Shown: positions 37,293 to 48,921, counted from the stretch's first letter. The stretch is DNA of 64,000 nt from Microvirga terrae (GCF_013307435.2 NZ_CP102845.1:4884001-4948000); one strand, 5' to 3'. Made by a program: numbers and translations. The notes: generated from the letters alone by a model not told the origin.

Positions 37293-38270
37293 ATGACGGC
37301 CTACATCCTGCAACGCCTAATCCAGAGCGTCCTGGTTCTGCTCGCGGTTTCCATCGTGGTCTTCCTCGCCGTCTATGGCATCGGAGACCCGATCGAGCTC
37401 CTGGTGCCGCCACAGGTCAGCGCCGCCGAACGCATGGTCATGATCCAGCGCCTCGGGCTCGATCTGCCGGTCTGGCAGCAATATCTCGGCTTCCTGGGCA
37501 AGGCCCTGAAAGGCGATCTCGGCTTCTCCTTCGTCCATGGCGTTCCGGCGGTCGATCTGATCCTGGCGCGGCTGCCGGCCACCTTCGAGCTCGTCCTCCT
37601 GGCCATGAGCCTTGCCGCAATCATCGGCATTCCGCTCGGTCTCCTGGCCGGGCTCAATCCCGAGAGCCGTCCGAGCCGCGCCATCATGGCTGGAACGATC
37701 CTCGGTTTCTCCCTTCCGAGCTTCTGGAAGGGCATGATGCTCATCCTGCTCTTCAGCGTCTTCCTCGGTTGGCTGCCGACGGCGGGGCGCGGAGAGACGG
37801 TTTCCGTGTTCGGCATTCCGACGAGCCTGCTGACCCTCGATGGCCTGAAGCATCTTGCCCTGCCCGCCCTGAACCTCGCCATTCCGAACATGGCCCTGAT
37901 GATCCGCCTCGTGGCGGCGGGCACCACGGAAGCGATGACGCAGGATTACGTGAAATATGCCCGCGCCAAGGGCGTGCGCCGCAAGCGCATCGTCGGGCGG
38001 CATGTGCTGCGTAACATCCTCATTCCCGTCGTGACGGTGGCCGGCATGGAATTCGGCAGCCTCGTGGCCTTCTCGACCATCACCGAGACCGTGTTCGCCT
38101 GGCCGGGCATGGGCAAGCTCCTCATCGACAGCATCTACCAGCTCGACCGCCCCGTGGTCGTCGCCTATGTGATGCTCGCAACGTTCCTCTTCGTCGCCGT
38201 GAACTTCCTCGTCGACATTCTCTACGCGGCACTCGATCCCCGCGTGAAGCTGACGGGAGAAATGGCATGA
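37293..38270 (+). CDS. ABC transporter permease, DppB type
   Basis: The 325-residue inner-membrane protein has six predicted transmembrane segments (first at about 9-30) and the N-terminal TAYILQRLIQSVLVLLAVSIVVF signature of DppB/OppB permeases. The EAA coupling loop is near DYVKYARAKGVRRKRIVGRHVLRN. It pairs with the next permease to form the translocation path. The stop overlaps the next start by 4 bases. Confidence 0.92.
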   Translation: MTAYILQRLIQSVLVLLAVSIVVFLAVYGIGDPIELLVPPQVSAAERMVMIQRLGLDLPVWQQYLGFLGKALKGDLGFSFVHGVPAVDLILARLPATFELVLLAMSLAAIIGIPLGLLAGLNPESRPSRAIMAGTILGFSLPSFWKGMMLILLFSVFLGWLPTAGRGETVSVFGIPTSLLTLDGLKHLALPALNLAIPNMALMIRLVAAGTTEAMTQDYVKYARAKGVRRKRIVGRHVLRNILIPVVTVAGMEFGSLVAFSTITETVFAWPGMGKLLIDSIYQLDRPVVVAYVMLATFLFVAVNFLVDILYAALDPRVKLTGEMA

Positions 38271-39171
38271 CCGCTTCGAAGACGGCGGCCGTGACGGCCG
38301 AGGCCGATACGGCGCTGCGCCACAAGGTCCTGCGCCGGATCAAGAGCCGCCCGACGACGCGGGGCGCGGTCGTCCTCTTGGGAATCCTCCTGCTGCTCGC
38401 GCTGCTGGCTCCCTTCATCGCGCCGCAGAACCCGCACGACCTCGCGTCGCTGAGCGTGATGGACAACCGCCTTGAGCCCGGAGCGCGGGGGATGACCGGC
38501 ATCACCTACTGGCTCGGCACCGACGCGCAGGGCCGCGACATGCTCAGCGCCATTCTCTACGGTCTGCGGACCAGCCTTCTGGTCGGCCTCACATCCACCG
38601 CAGGCGCGCTCGCCATCGGCATTCTCGCGGGCCTTGTCGCGGCACAGTTCGGCGGAGCCATCGATGCGGCGATCATGCGCGTCGTCGATTTCATGCTCGG
38701 CTTCCCGTCGATCCTGATCGCCCTCGTGCTCCTCGCCTCGATCGGGCGCGGCGTCGACAAGGTGATCATCGCCATCATTCTGGTGCAATGGGCGCAATAT
38801 GCCCGCCTCATGCGCGCGGCGGCCCTCGTCGAGCGGCGCAAGGAATACATCGAAGCCGCGGTCAATTTCGGCCTGCCTACCCGCCACATCATGCTGGCCC
38901 ATCTCCTGCCGAACTCCATCAGCGCCGTCCTGGTCGTCTCGACGATCAGCATCGCGGGCGCGATCACGCTGGAAGCCACCCTGTCCTTTCTGGGAGTCGG
39001 CGTTCCGGTGACGCAGCCGTCCCTCGGCCTTCTGATCGCCAACGGGTTCGAGTTCCTGCTCTCCGGAGAATACTGGATCGCAGCCTTCCCGGGCATCGCT
39101 CTCGTGCTCTTGATCATGTCCCTCAACCTCGTGGGCGAGCGCCTGCGCCGCAGCTTCAATGTGAGGGGCCA

Positions 39172-39175
<4 letters not shown>
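38267..39175 (+). CDS. ABC transporter permease, DppC type
   Basis: The 302-residue second permease has a cytoplasmic N-terminus with RRIKSRPTTRGAVVLLGILLLLALLAPFIAP as the first helix, then the periplasmic LGTDAQGRDMLSAILYGLRTSLLVGL motif typical of DppC/OppC. The EAA loop is RKEYIEAAVNFGLPTRHIMLAHLLPN. The start is coupled to dppB-like translation by an ATGA overlap, and its own stop overlaps the ATPase start. Confidence 0.92.
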
Positions 39176-40151
<976 letters not shown>

Positions 40152-40155
<4 letters not shown>

Positions 40156-41156
40156 CCGAGCCCTTCTTCGAGCTGCGCGGCCTCAGGAAGTACTTTCGCG
40201 GCAAGGCGACCATCGCCCAGCGCATCCTGGCTGCAACCGGAAGCGTCCCGCCACCTCCCGTGCTGAAAGCGGTCGATGGTGTCGATCTCAGCGTCAAGCG
40301 GGGCGAGGTGCTTGGCCTCGTCGGCGAATCCGGCTGCGGGAAGTCCACGCTGGCGCGGGCCGCGACCGGGATCACAAAACCCACCGCCGGAGACATCATT
40401 TACGAAGGACGGCGCGTCGCCGAACTGCGCGGCAAGGACCGGCTGGATTATCTGCTCAAGGTCCAGATGGTGTTTCAGGACCCCTATGCATCGCTCAATC
40501 CGCGAATGCAGGTGCGCACCATCGTCGGAGAGGCCTTGCGGGTTCACGGCCTTTTGCCGAAGAGCGATATCGACGCCGCCGTCGACAAGGCTTTGACCGA
40601 AGTCGGCCTCGATGCCGCTTATCGCAACCGTTATCCGCATCAGTTCTCCGGCGGACAGCGCCAGCGTATCGGCATTGCCCGCGCGCTCGCAGTGAAGCCT
40701 GGGTTCCTGGTCTGCGACGAACCGGTTTCTGCGCTGGACGTTTCGATCCAGGCCCAGGTCATCAACCTGTTCATGGACATTCGCGAGAAGCATGGCCTGA
40801 CTTATCTGTTCGTCAGCCACGATCTCGGAGTCGTCCGGCATATCAGCGACCGCGTCGCGGTCATGTATCTCGGGCGCATCGTCGAGATCGGGCCGGCCTC
40901 AGCCATCTTCGCTGAACCGGCCCATCCCTACAGCGCGGCGCTCATTGCGGCGAGCCCCTCCACGGCGCAGCGCAAGCGCGTTTTCCAACCACTCAAAGGC
41001 GAGCTGCCCTCCCCTCTGGCGCCGCCCGGCGGGTGCCCGTTCCACCCTCGCTGCGAGCACGCGATGGCAATATGCCGTGACGTTCGCCCGGCTCTGAAAG
41101 AGATCGCCCCCGGACGTAGCGCAGCCTGCCATCTCCACAATTTGGACAACACATGA
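40152..41156 (+). CDS. ABC transporter ATP-binding protein, DppF type
   Basis: The 334-residue partner ATPase has Walker A GESGCGKST, Q-loop VFQDPYASLNPRM, signature FSGGQRQRIGIARAL, Walker B FLVCDEPVSALD and switch FVSHDLGVV. The C-terminal cysteine-bearing tail GGCPFHPRCEHAMAIC matches oligopeptide importers. The start at 40152 overlaps the previous stop. The importer set is thus complete in one operon. It is followed, again with overlap, by an alpha/beta hydrolase. Confidence 0.92.
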
Positions 41157-42025
41157 CGACAACGACTCTTAGCCCTGAAATCGGCCGTAGCTCGCTTACC
41201 TTCGTCGATTCTCATCATCCTGACAGGCTGATCGAGGTCAACTTCTATCGCCCGGCCGGCCACGGTCCCGACGATCCGGTCGTCATCGTCCAGCATGGCA
41301 TGCTTCGCAACGGCGACGAGTATCGGGATTTCTGGATTCCAGCCGCGGAGAAGCATCGCATCCTGATTGCCGCACCCACCTTCTCCGACGCGTCCTTCCC
41401 AGGACCGGAATCGTACAACAACGGCTTGGTGATCCAGGACGGCGGAAGCGTGCGTCCTGTCGAGAAGTGGCTCTATGGCATTCCGGCCCGCGTCCTGGCC
41501 GCCCTGCAGGAAGGTGGCGTGACGCGTCGCGCGAAGGCGTGGCTCTTCGGTCACTCAGCCGGAGGACAGTTCGCGCACCGGATGCTTGCAACGCAGGATC
41601 ATGGCTCCTTCGAGGCCGTCATCGCGGGCAATCCGGGCTGGTACACATTGCCAACCCTGGAGCGCAGCTTCCCTGAAGGACTCGGCGGCCTCGGCTTCGA
41701 TGAAACCAGTATAGCGCGCTGGTTCGCTTATCCGATGCACATCTTCGCGGGCGATCAGGACATCAGCACCGACGATCCGAACCTGCCGGCGCAGGCGGAG
41801 GCCCTTAGGCAGGGGCCACATCGCTACGGGCGTGCGCAATTCGTCTACGATTTCGCCCGCCGCGAAGCCGAACGCCTCGGACTTCCCTTCCGTTGGAAGC
41901 TGATCCGCGTCGAAGGCGTGGGCCATGACGGTGCCGCCATGTCCCGCGCGGCCGCCGCTTACTGGTTCGAAGGGCGTATTCCACCGGCTGAAGAGCTGAT
42001 CACGGCTGAAGTGGGCGCCTTGTAA
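41153..42025 (+). CDS. alpha/beta hydrolase in the importer operon
   Basis: The 290-residue cytoplasmic protein has the nucleophile elbow GHSAGG (Ser near residue 133), an oxyanion-type VQHGM near residue 47 and a late VGHDGA that supplies the catalytic His. No signal peptide is present. Overlap with the ATPase gene places it in the importer operon, so it probably cleaves an ester or amide bond of the imported compound. The exact substrate is unknown; annotated relatives include poly(hydroxyalkanoate)-depolymerase-like and generic hydrolases. Confidence 0.78.
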   Translation: MTTTTLSPEIGRSSLTFVDSHHPDRLIEVNFYRPAGHGPDDPVVIVQHGMLRNGDEYRDFWIPAAEKHRILIAAPTFSDASFPGPESYNNGLVIQDGGSVRPVEKWLYGIPARVLAALQEGGVTRRAKAWLFGHSAGGQFAHRMLATQDHGSFEAVIAGNPGWYTLPTLERSFPEGLGGLGFDETSIARWFAYPMHIFAGDQDISTDDPNLPAQAEALRQGPHRYGRAQFVYDFARREAERLGLPFRWKLIRVEGVGHDGAAMSRAAAAYWFEGRIPPAEELITAEVGAL

Positions 42026-42072
42026 AGCAACGTCGCCTCGCCGACCGTCCACGACCGATTCTGGAGCAAGAC

Positions 42073-43491
42073 ATGAACGTCCGAAATGACATCTGGCAGC
42101 ATGTGGATGCCGCGAAGAGCCGCCTCATTGCCTTGAGCGACCGCATCTGGGGGATGCCGGAGGTCTGCTACACCGAGGTGTGCTCGGCCGCCGAACATGC
42201 CGCGGAACTGCGCCACCAGGGCTTTCGTGTCACCGAGGGTGTCGCTGGCATCCCGACCGCGATCATCGGCGAAGCCGGTGAAGGCGGCCCGGTCATCGCA
42301 TTCCTCGGCGAGTACGACGCGCTTCCGGGGCTCAGCCAGGAATCGGGCGTTGCGGAGCATCGTCCCATCGAGCCCGGCGGCCATGGACATGGATGCGGTC
42401 ACAATCTCCTCGGATCGGGCGCGATGCTGGCCGCGATTGCCTTGAAGAACTGGCTTGCGGAGAAGGGCATTCCAGGCCGCGTCCGGTATTACGGCTGCCC
42501 GGCTGAGGAAGGTGGCGCGGCCAAGACCTTCATGGTTCGCGCCGGAGCCTTCGACGACGCCGATATCGCGATATCATGGCATCCCTACAGTTTCTGGGAG
42601 GTCGCGCCCGCACTGTCTCTTGCCAACACGCGCGCCGATTTCGCCTTTACGGGCCGAGCCGCTCACGCGGCCGCTTCGCCCCATCTGGGGCGAAGCGCGC
42701 TCGATGCGGTCGAGTTGATGAACGTAGGCGTGAACTACATGCGCGAGCACATGCCGTCCGACGCGCGCGTGCATTACGCCCTGCTCGACACGGGCGGCAT
42801 CGCGCCGAACGTGGTGCAGGCCTATGCCCGCGTGCGCTATTCGATCCGTGCCATGGACCTTCAGGGTATGCTCGACCTCGTCGAGCGCGTGCATAAGATC
42901 GCGCAGGGCGCCGCCCTCATGACGGAAACCAGTGTCGAGATGCGGATCGTCAGCGCCGTCTCGAACACGCTTGGAAACACGCCGCTCGAACATGCTCTGC
43001 ATAATGCCATGGAGGAACTCGGAGCTCCACCCTTCGACGAGGCCGACCGTGACTTTGCCCGGAAGATCCGCGCAACCCTGTCGGACCAGGAGATTGCATC
43101 GGTCTACCGAGCCATCGGCCAGCCGAGGACCGATGCCCCTCTCGCCGATTTCCTGACGCCGCTCGACTCGCCGCGCAAGCCGATGATCGGTTCGACCGAT
43201 ATCGGCGACGTGAGCTGGGTGGTGCCGACCGTCCAGGCGCACGCGCCGACGGTCGCTATCGGCACACCGTTTCACACATGGCAGGTCGTAGCCCAGGGCA
43301 AGATGCCGGCGGCGCACAAGGCGATGGTGCATGTTGCCAAGGCCATGGCAGCCACCGGGATGGCCGCGATAACCGATCCATCCCTGATAACCGCCGCCAA
43401 GGACGATCTCGCCCAGAGGACACGGGAAACCCCATATGTGAGCCCGCTTCGCGAGGGCGTCGAGCCACCCTTGGATATGTCGCGTATCTGA
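42073..43491 (+). CDS. M20-family amidohydrolase, AbgB-like
   Basis: The 472-residue zinc-dependent amidohydrolase has metal ligands in GGHGHGCGHNLLG, the acid/base pair in CPAEEGGAAKT, and the dimerisation/lid domain in the middle (TRADFAFTGRAAHAAASPHLGRSALDAVE). Its length and motif set are nearest AbgB, which cuts p-aminobenzoyl-glutamate, and to aminoacylase-like enzymes. It is the last gene of the importer operon, with GGAGC before the start. The pathway would be uptake followed by hydrolysis of an N-acyl amino acid or similar conjugate. Unlike abgAB, there is no second amidohydrolase subunit. Confidence 0.85.
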   Translation: MNVRNDIWQHVDAAKSRLIALSDRIWGMPEVCYTEVCSAAEHAAELRHQGFRVTEGVAGIPTAIIGEAGEGGPVIAFLGEYDALPGLSQESGVAEHRPIEPGGHGHGCGHNLLGSGAMLAAIALKNWLAEKGIPGRVRYYGCPAEEGGAAKTFMVRAGAFDDADIAISWHPYSFWEVAPALSLANTRADFAFTGRAAHAAASPHLGRSALDAVELMNVGVNYMREHMPSDARVHYALLDTGGIAPNVVQAYARVRYSIRAMDLQGMLDLVERVHKIAQGAALMTETSVEMRIVSAVSNTLGNTPLEHALHNAMEELGAPPFDEADRDFARKIRATLSDQEIASVYRAIGQPRTDAPLADFLTPLDSPRKPMIGSTDIGDVSWVVPTVQAHAPTVAIGTPFHTWQVVAQGKMPAAHKAMVHVAKAMAATGMAAITDPSLITAAKDDLAQRTRETPYVSPLREGVEPPLDMSRI

Positions 43492-44101
43492 TTGAAGCGC
43501 GGATGCCACATGAGCGGCGAATATCGCCCTCTCCTTATCGGGGAAAGTCTCGCACGGGCGGAAGTCAAGGCCTCGAGTACGGCACTCATACGCTCTCACG
43601 AACGTGAAACGCGGAAAGCAGCTCGGCTGTGTTTCGACGTATAAGACCGGAAAAGCTGAGCTCTGCCCCAGACACCCTGCAGAAGAGCATTCAGGAGAGA
43701 ACTCAATGCCCCGTCCGTCCGATAGTCGATTGAACTATAGCCTCGCTTAACCGTTGAACCGGGCAACATGGGCTAAAATGGTCGACCCCAGCCCGTACTG
43801 TCTTGGCTTATGATCCTACCACAAAATTGGGCGGTCACTTGCTCGGAACCAAGGTTTCTGGAAGTCCGGGGTGGGTCTTGGTCGTTTAAAGGCGCTTTGG
43901 CAGAAGTTGGTTTGCAGCTCCCAACGAGCCAGAGAACTCCGCCATCATCAGTGAGCGCCATTCCGCCAGTCGCCGATGGAATGAGGCTCGAACTCCTTAA
44001 GAAGCGGGTGTCCTGTGCGTTCTGAGCTTCAAGACGCGGGCACAGCCCGGCCCTAGGTCTTGAGGGCGGCTATCAACGGCTGGATGCCTAGAATGTTCAG
44101 C
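43492..44101. other. intergenic region between the importer operon and the transposase remnant
   Basis: About 600 bases without a supported gene. The part next to the remnant fuses to its frame, giving unrelated residues after SIDG. Confidence 0.4.
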
Positions 44102-44531
44102 ACCGTCGATGGATACGCTGGCGGTGTTCAGCAGCCCCAGCCCGCGGCTCAGGGTAACGAACTGGGTGCAGACCTGCCGGATTGTGCGGCCGCTGTCTCT
44201 GCGGGATTTGGCGATGGTCTTGTGATCAGGGGCCAGGCGGCCGGTGAGCCACATCAGCGCGACATTGCGACTGGCCTCGCGTTCCAAGCGCCGGCTCGAT
44301 CGCACCCGGTTGAGATAGCCATAGATGTACAGCTTGAGCAGGATAGCGGGATGGTACGACGGGCGTCCGGTGGCTTCGGGCACAACACCGTCAAAGCCAA
44401 GTGCCCGCAGATCGAGCGAGTCGACAAAAGAGTCGATGACGCGCACCGGGTTGTTCTCATCAACCCAGTCGTCCAGGCTTTCAAGACAGGGCGGTCTGGC
44501 TGCGATCCACGCCTTCAACAATGCGCCTCAT
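44102..44531 (-). pseudogene. truncated, frameshifted IS1182-family transposase
   Basis: From ATG 44531 (with GGAGG before it) the frame reads MRRIVEGVDRSQTALS and then stops. The continuation, ESLDDWVDENNPVRVIDSFV through GRPSYHPAILLKLYIYGYLN to APDHKTIA and SVSIDG, is in another frame, so a small indel lies near 44484. This is the N-terminal third of an IS1182-type DDE transposase. Similarity ends at about 44102, before most of the catalytic domain. It is immobile. A GTTTTGACA-like end may lie near 44574. Confidence 0.78.
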
Positions 44532-45053
44532 CTGACCTCCAAACATGGCTGGGAGATCATATCATCGGCCGCGTTTTGACACACCCAGGGTCAATCTCAA
44601 GCATTCAGCGCGACCGTAACAGGGTCAGCTGTCTAGTCGGCTCCTGACGTTCGCTGATTCTGGCAGGGCGCGTCTGCTAGGCTGTCCAGTCGCGGAAGGG
44701 CTTGCGCCCGGTCTGGCGCCTGACCGGGCGCAAGGCGATTGAGCATGGATTATCCTCAATCAGGACGAGCGACCCCCTCCAACCAGAAAGGGCCAAGCGC
44801 TAACAGGGGTTCGTTCGTGAAGCGTCCGAGAACGCCGTCTATCTGAAGGGCTCGCAGAGCTTTCAGCCGCAGGTCGATGGCCATCTCTCCGAGGGAACGT
44901 CAGCATTGGGGATCGTTCATCAGACAAAATGGCGGTCGACTTGAGCAAAGTGACGGCCCATCGCCGAGTCCTGCGTGGCGACTGGCGTTATGAATGAGGC
45001 TAATGTGACCTCGCCCGCGGTGTGACATCAGGTCCGTGAAGAAAGAAATAGAT
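44532..45053. other. intergenic region upstream of the fusion enzyme
   Basis: About 520 bases contain no recognised gene. It holds two successive inverted repeats listed separately and the fusion gene's promoter, which I cannot define. Confidence 0.4.
44701..44761. other. two consecutive stem-loops
   Basis: CTTGCGCCCGGTC (44701-44713) and GACCGGGCGCAAG (44722-44734) are perfect 13-bp arms around 8 bases. GATTGAG (44737-44743) and CTCAATC (44755-44761) form a second 7-bp stem. They may be a terminator pair or part of a small structured RNA. Confidence 0.5.
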
Positions 45054-48000
45054 ATGAGAGAGGCATCGCCGATGTGTCCCGTCCAGGTGGCCAACCAAAC
45101 ATGGTGGGAAAACGTGCTCCTGGAGCACTACGGCATCCAGGCCTCTCTCACTCCCCTGGACGGGGAATACGATCTGAATTTCGCCGTTCACCAGGATGGA
45201 AGGAGAACCCATGTCCTGAAGGTGATGCGGCCGGGATGCGAGACCTCGCTCATCGAGGTGCAATGCCAAGCGCTCGACCATATCGCGCAGCATGGCCCGG
45301 AGGTGGTCGTGCCCCGTGTCGTGAAGGCGCGTGACGGATCCCGGTTCGTGTCGACACCCGATCAAGATGGTGAGGAACGGTTGGTCTGGCTCATCACGAA
45401 CCTCCCCGGCCGCGTCTATGCGCAAACGAGCCCGCAGACCCATTCCCTGCTGCGCGAAATCGGCGCCACCCTGGCGATGATGGATCGCGCTCTCGAGGGC
45501 TTCACACACCCTGCCCTTGGGCGAGACATCAAATGGGATCTGCGCCGATCCGGATGGATCCAAGATGCGACCGACCTGATCGATGGCGCCGGCAGGCGGG
45601 AGATCGTCGAGCGGATTGTCGCCGCATTCGACGATGGCCTGCTGGGCCGCCTCAACGCCCTTCCCACCACGGCGATTCACAACGACATCAACGACTACAA
45701 CATGCTCGTGGATGCGAGCACGGGGGAGTCGCGGCTGTCGGGAATCATCGACTTCGGCGACATGATCGACGCTCCCGTGATCGCGGAACTCGCAATCGCC
45801 GGAGCCTACGCGGTTCTCGGTCAGGAGCGCCCCGTTGCGGCTCTTGCGGCGCTTGTCGCCGGGTACGACAGCGTCCGGCCGTTGAGCGACGAAGAACTAG
45901 CCCTGCTCTTTCCCCTTGTCCTGACGCGACTTGCCGTGAGCGTCACGAACTCCGCAATCGTCAAACGGGAGAAGCCCGACGACCCGTATGTCACGATATC
46001 CGAGCAGCCGGCCTGGGCTTTCCTGGAGGCGAATTCCAGCCTTGCGCCCGACTTGGTACTCGCGTGCCTTCGAGTCACGTGCGGACGGGCCGGACACCCC
46101 CGTTCCGATGCGGTGATGGGCTGGATCGAAAGCCATAGAGGCCGGTTCGCCTCGATGTTCGGCCGGAATCTCGACGGAATTCCGGTCATCGACCTGAGCG
46201 TCGCCGGTCCCGCATCCCCCCGCAACCCGTTCGATCTTGACGCCGACGACCTGGACGACGCGGTCGCCGAAGCGATGGGGGGTGCCGACATCGCGCTCGG
46301 CCGCTATGGCGAGCCGCGTCTCATCTACACGGGGCCTGAGTTCCGGAAGGCCCCCTATGCGGGATCCCACAGACGCACGGTCCACATCGCCGTGGACGTG
46401 TTCGTCGATGCCGGCATCGAGGTCCGGGCACCCCTCGACGGCGTCGTGCATGCCGTCGAGCTCCGCACCTCGCCGCTCGACTATGGTGGCGTGGCAGTCC
46501 TGGAACACACGACGCCGGACGGCGACAGGTTCTATACGCTCTACGGTCACTTGGCCGCAGACGTCGTCACACGCCTTGCGCCCGGGCAGACCGTGATCGC
46601 CGGGGAGGTCATCGCTCTCATCGGTGATCGGACGGAGAACGGCGGCTGGACTCCTCATGTCCATTTTCAGCTCGGCCTGACCACACTGGGTCGCGGGGCG
46701 GATTGGCCCGGCGTCGCCGATCCTGACGAGTCCGCCGGATGGATGGCACTGTACCCCAATGGTGCGGCACTCCTGAACCTGGCCGATGAGGATACCGCCG
46801 CCGTCACCATCACGACAGACACCGTCCTGCCTCAGCGCAGGAAGCGCTTCGCCGGCAACCTGAAGCTCTCCTATCGCAGGCCTATCACCTTGCTCCGGGG
46901 CTACAAGCAGTTCCTGTTCGATCAAGATGGCCGAACCTACCTCGACGGGTACAACAATGTACCGCACGTGGGTCACTGCCACCCACGGATCGTCGCTGCG
47001 GCAGAGCGGCAGAACCGACTGCTCAATACCAACACGCGGTATCTGCACCCAGCGCAGGTTGAGTATGCGGATGCGCTGACGTCGCGGCTTCCGGATGAGC
47101 TGAGCGTCTGCTTCTTCGTCAACTCGGGAAGCGAGGCGAACGAACTCGCCCTGCGGCTTGCGCGCGCCCACACCGGAGCCGTCGACACGATCGCGATGGA
47201 TTCCGGCTACCACGGCAACACCAACACGGCAATCGACATCAGTCCCTACAAGTTCAATGGTCCCGGAGGGCGGGGAGCACCGGACTGGGTTGACGTGGTG
47301 CCCGTCGCCGATCCTTACAGGGGTCCATACAAGGGGAGCGACCCAGAGGCAGGGCGGAAGTATGCCGATCACGTCCGCGCGGCCGTCGAACGAATTCAAG
47401 CTCGGAACCGGAGGGTCGCCGCCTTCATTTGTGAGATATTCCCAAGCGTCGGCGGGCAGATCATTCCGCCCCCGGACTATTACCGTCAGGCATACTCGGC
47501 TATCCGGTCCGTCGGGGGCGTATGCATCGCGGACGAGGTGCAAACCGGTCTCGGACGCATCGGCACCCACCAATGGGGCTTTGAGACTCAAGGGGTTGTG
47601 CCCGACATCGTCGTCCTGGGCAAGCCCATGGGGAATGGACATCCCATCGGGGCCGTCGTCACGACCCCGGCAATTGCCGCATCATTCGCAAACGGGATGG
47701 AATTCTTCAGCACCTTCGGCGGGAGCACGCTTGCTTGCGTGATCGGCCGCGAGGTCCTTCGCGTCGTCGATGAGGAGGCCCTTCAGGAACAGGCTCTGGA
47801 CGTCGGCACGTTCATGCTGGATGGACTGCGCGAGCTTCAGAAGGAACACGCGGTGATCGGCGACGTCCGGGGATCTGGCCTCTTCATCGGCGTGGAGTTG
47901 ATCAAGGACCATGACACCCTCGAGCCGGCGCAAAGGCAGGCGTCGTACATCGTGAACCGCCTTCGCGAGCACCGCATCCTGATCGGCACCGACGGGCCGC

Positions 48001-48110
48001 TCGACAACGTTCTGAAGATCAGGCCGCCCCTCTGCTTCACCCGCGAGGACGCGTCTCATCTCCTGGGCCGCTTGGCCACCGTGCTCAGAGAAGAACCCTG
48101 CCGCATGTAG
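45054..48110 (+). CDS. three-domain fusion: APH-fold kinase, M23 metallopeptidase-like domain, class-III aminotransferase/phospholyase
   Basis: A protein of about 1,018 residues joins three usually separate proteins; numbering below runs from the GTG at 45036. Residues about 30-380 are an aminoglycoside phosphotransferase-fold kinase with Brenner motif HNDINDYN (215-222) and metal-binding IIDFGD (237-242). Residues about 430-550 are a LytM/M23 domain with H450, D454, YGHL (503-506) and HVH (541-543), so all zinc ligands are kept. Residues about 590-1020 are a PLP class-III aminotransferase fold with NSGSE (696-700), ADEVQTG (D833) and Schiff-base K863 in GKPMGNG. Kinase plus class-III lyase mirrors hydroxylysine kinase and phosphohydroxylysine/phosphoethanolamine phospholyase, so phosphorylation and then elimination of an amino alcohol is likely. 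The start is uncertain: GTG 45036, ATG 45054 or ATG 45072; the last has GAGAGG 9 bases upstream. No signal peptide is seen. An Lrp/AsnC regulator converges on it. Confidence 0.88.
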   Translation: MREASPMCPVQVANQTWWENVLLEHYGIQASLTPLDGEYDLNFAVHQDGRRTHVLKVMRPGCETSLIEVQCQALDHIAQHGPEVVVPRVVKARDGSRFVSTPDQDGEERLVWLITNLPGRVYAQTSPQTHSLLREIGATLAMMDRALEGFTHPALGRDIKWDLRRSGWIQDATDLIDGAGRREIVERIVAAFDDGLLGRLNALPTTAIHNDINDYNMLVDASTGESRLSGIIDFGDMIDAPVIAELAIAGAYAVLGQERPVAALAALVAGYDSVRPLSDEELALLFPLVLTRLAVSVTNSAIVKREKPDDPYVTISEQPAWAFLEANSSLAPDLVLACLRVTCGRAGHPRSDAVMGWIESHRGRFASMFGRNLDGIPVIDLSVAGPASPRNPFDLDADDLDDAVAEAMGGADIALGRYGEPRLIYTGPEFRKAPYAGSHRRTVHIAVDVFVDAGIEVRAPLDGVVHAVELRTSPLDYGGVAVLEHTTPDGDRFYTLYGHLAADVVTRLAPGQTVIAGEVIALIGDRTENGGWTPHVHFQLGLTTLGRGADWPGVADPDESAGWMALYPNGAALLNLADEDTAAVTITTDTVLPQRRKRFAGNLKLSYRRPITLLRGYKQFLFDQDGRTYLDGYNNVPHVGHCHPRIVAAAERQNRLLNTNTRYLHPAQVEYADALTSRLPDELSVCFFVNSGSEANELALRLARAHTGAVDTIAMDSGYHGNTNTAIDISPYKFNGPGGRGAPDWVDVVPVADPYRGPYKGSDPEAGRKYADHVRAAVERIQARNRRVAAFICEIFPSVGGQIIPPPDYYRQAYSAIRSVGGVCIADEVQTGLGRIGTHQWGFETQGVVPDIVVLGKPMGNGHPIGAVVTTPAIAASFANGMEFFSTFGGSTLACVIGREVLRVVDEEALQEQALDVGTFMLDGLRELQKEHAVIGDVRGSGLFIGVELIKDHDTLEPAQRQASYIVNRLREHRILIGTDGPLDNVLKIRPPLCFTREDASHLLGRLATVLREEPCRM

Positions 48111-48141
48111 CGGCGTGGTGCTGCCAGCAGGGATGAGCGTT

Positions 48142-48585
48142 TCAGGAGAATACGGTTCTGAAGTTCGTTGCTAGAACCATGTGGGTTCGCACATCGGCGA
48201 CCCCGGACAGTGTCGAAACCCGGTCCCGAACCTTGTTGAGGGTTTCGACCGCGTCGGCGGCAACATCCAGCACGAGGTCGATGTCGCCAGCCACTGACCG
48301 GCATTGAATGACCTCGTCGATCTGCCGAATGGCATCGACGATGTCGTAAGCGGGCGTCTTGTCGAGCTTCACGAGCAGGACGGCTTGGTTCGGCCTCGGC
48401 AAGAGGCCGGATGACAGGACGGCACAATAGCCTTGAATGAAGCCATTCTTCTCCAGCCGTCGAAGACGAGCCGTCAAGGTGCTGCGGGACAGGCCAACGG
48501 CACTCGCCAGTTGCTTCAAGGGTTCGCGACCGGAGCGCGTCAGGATCTTGAGGATCTGGCGGTCTGTTTCGTCGAGAGACATCAT
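48142..48585 (-). CDS. Lrp/AsnC-family transcriptional regulator
   Basis: The 147-residue protein has an N-terminal helix-turn-helix (about 5-60: LDETDRQILKILTRSGREPLKQLASAVGLSRSTLTARLRRLEKNGFI) and a C-terminal RAM ligand-binding domain (about 75-140), with SVAGDIDLVLDVAADAVETLNKV and TMVLATNFRT-like strand (here THMVLATNFRT). Members sense amino acids and act as dimers or octamers. Its gene converges with the fusion enzyme, 31 bases apart at the stops, and is the best candidate to regulate it in response to an amino acid. Confidence 0.88.
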   Translation of the reverse strand: MMSLDETDRQILKILTRSGREPLKQLASAVGLSRSTLTARLRRLEKNGFIQGYCAVLSSGLLPRPNQAVLLVKLDKTPAYDIVDAIRQIDEVIQCRSVAGDIDLVLDVAADAVETLNKVRDRVSTLSGVADVRTHMVLATNFRTVFS

Positions 48586-48921
48586 GATGTTGCCCTGGCT
48601 CTCGTAATCGTACGGGAGGCTTTCAGTCCAAGTGCCAAGTGCAGGAGGCCGACGCCGATGACGGCTGCGGGGAACACGCGAGACGAAGCCATGAGAGGAG
48701 TCCTATGGTCGGGAGCGGGAGGGTGGGGAGAAGGAGGACGTTCCCTCCCCTTTTGATATCTCCGGCAGCATGGAAAACGCCGGCGCATGAGGCATGCGGC
48801 GTTCTCCGCCCCGGTCGAGCATCTGGTGTCGGCGCAGCGTACGCTGGCCAGGACGCCGACCACACCATTCACACCGGACAATTGGTTCTGCCGATCATGG
48901 TTGTGGCCTGCCGCTCCTGGA

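Noticed and set aside
43773..44025. Short frames between the importer operon and the IS1182 remnant
   Set aside because: They occur in both strands over the same bases and match nothing; they may be IS flank.
48582..48692. 36-codon hydrophobic minus-strand frame upstream of the AsnC-type gene
   Set aside because: No ribosome-binding site precedes it, and the composition could arise by chance in GC-rich DNA.
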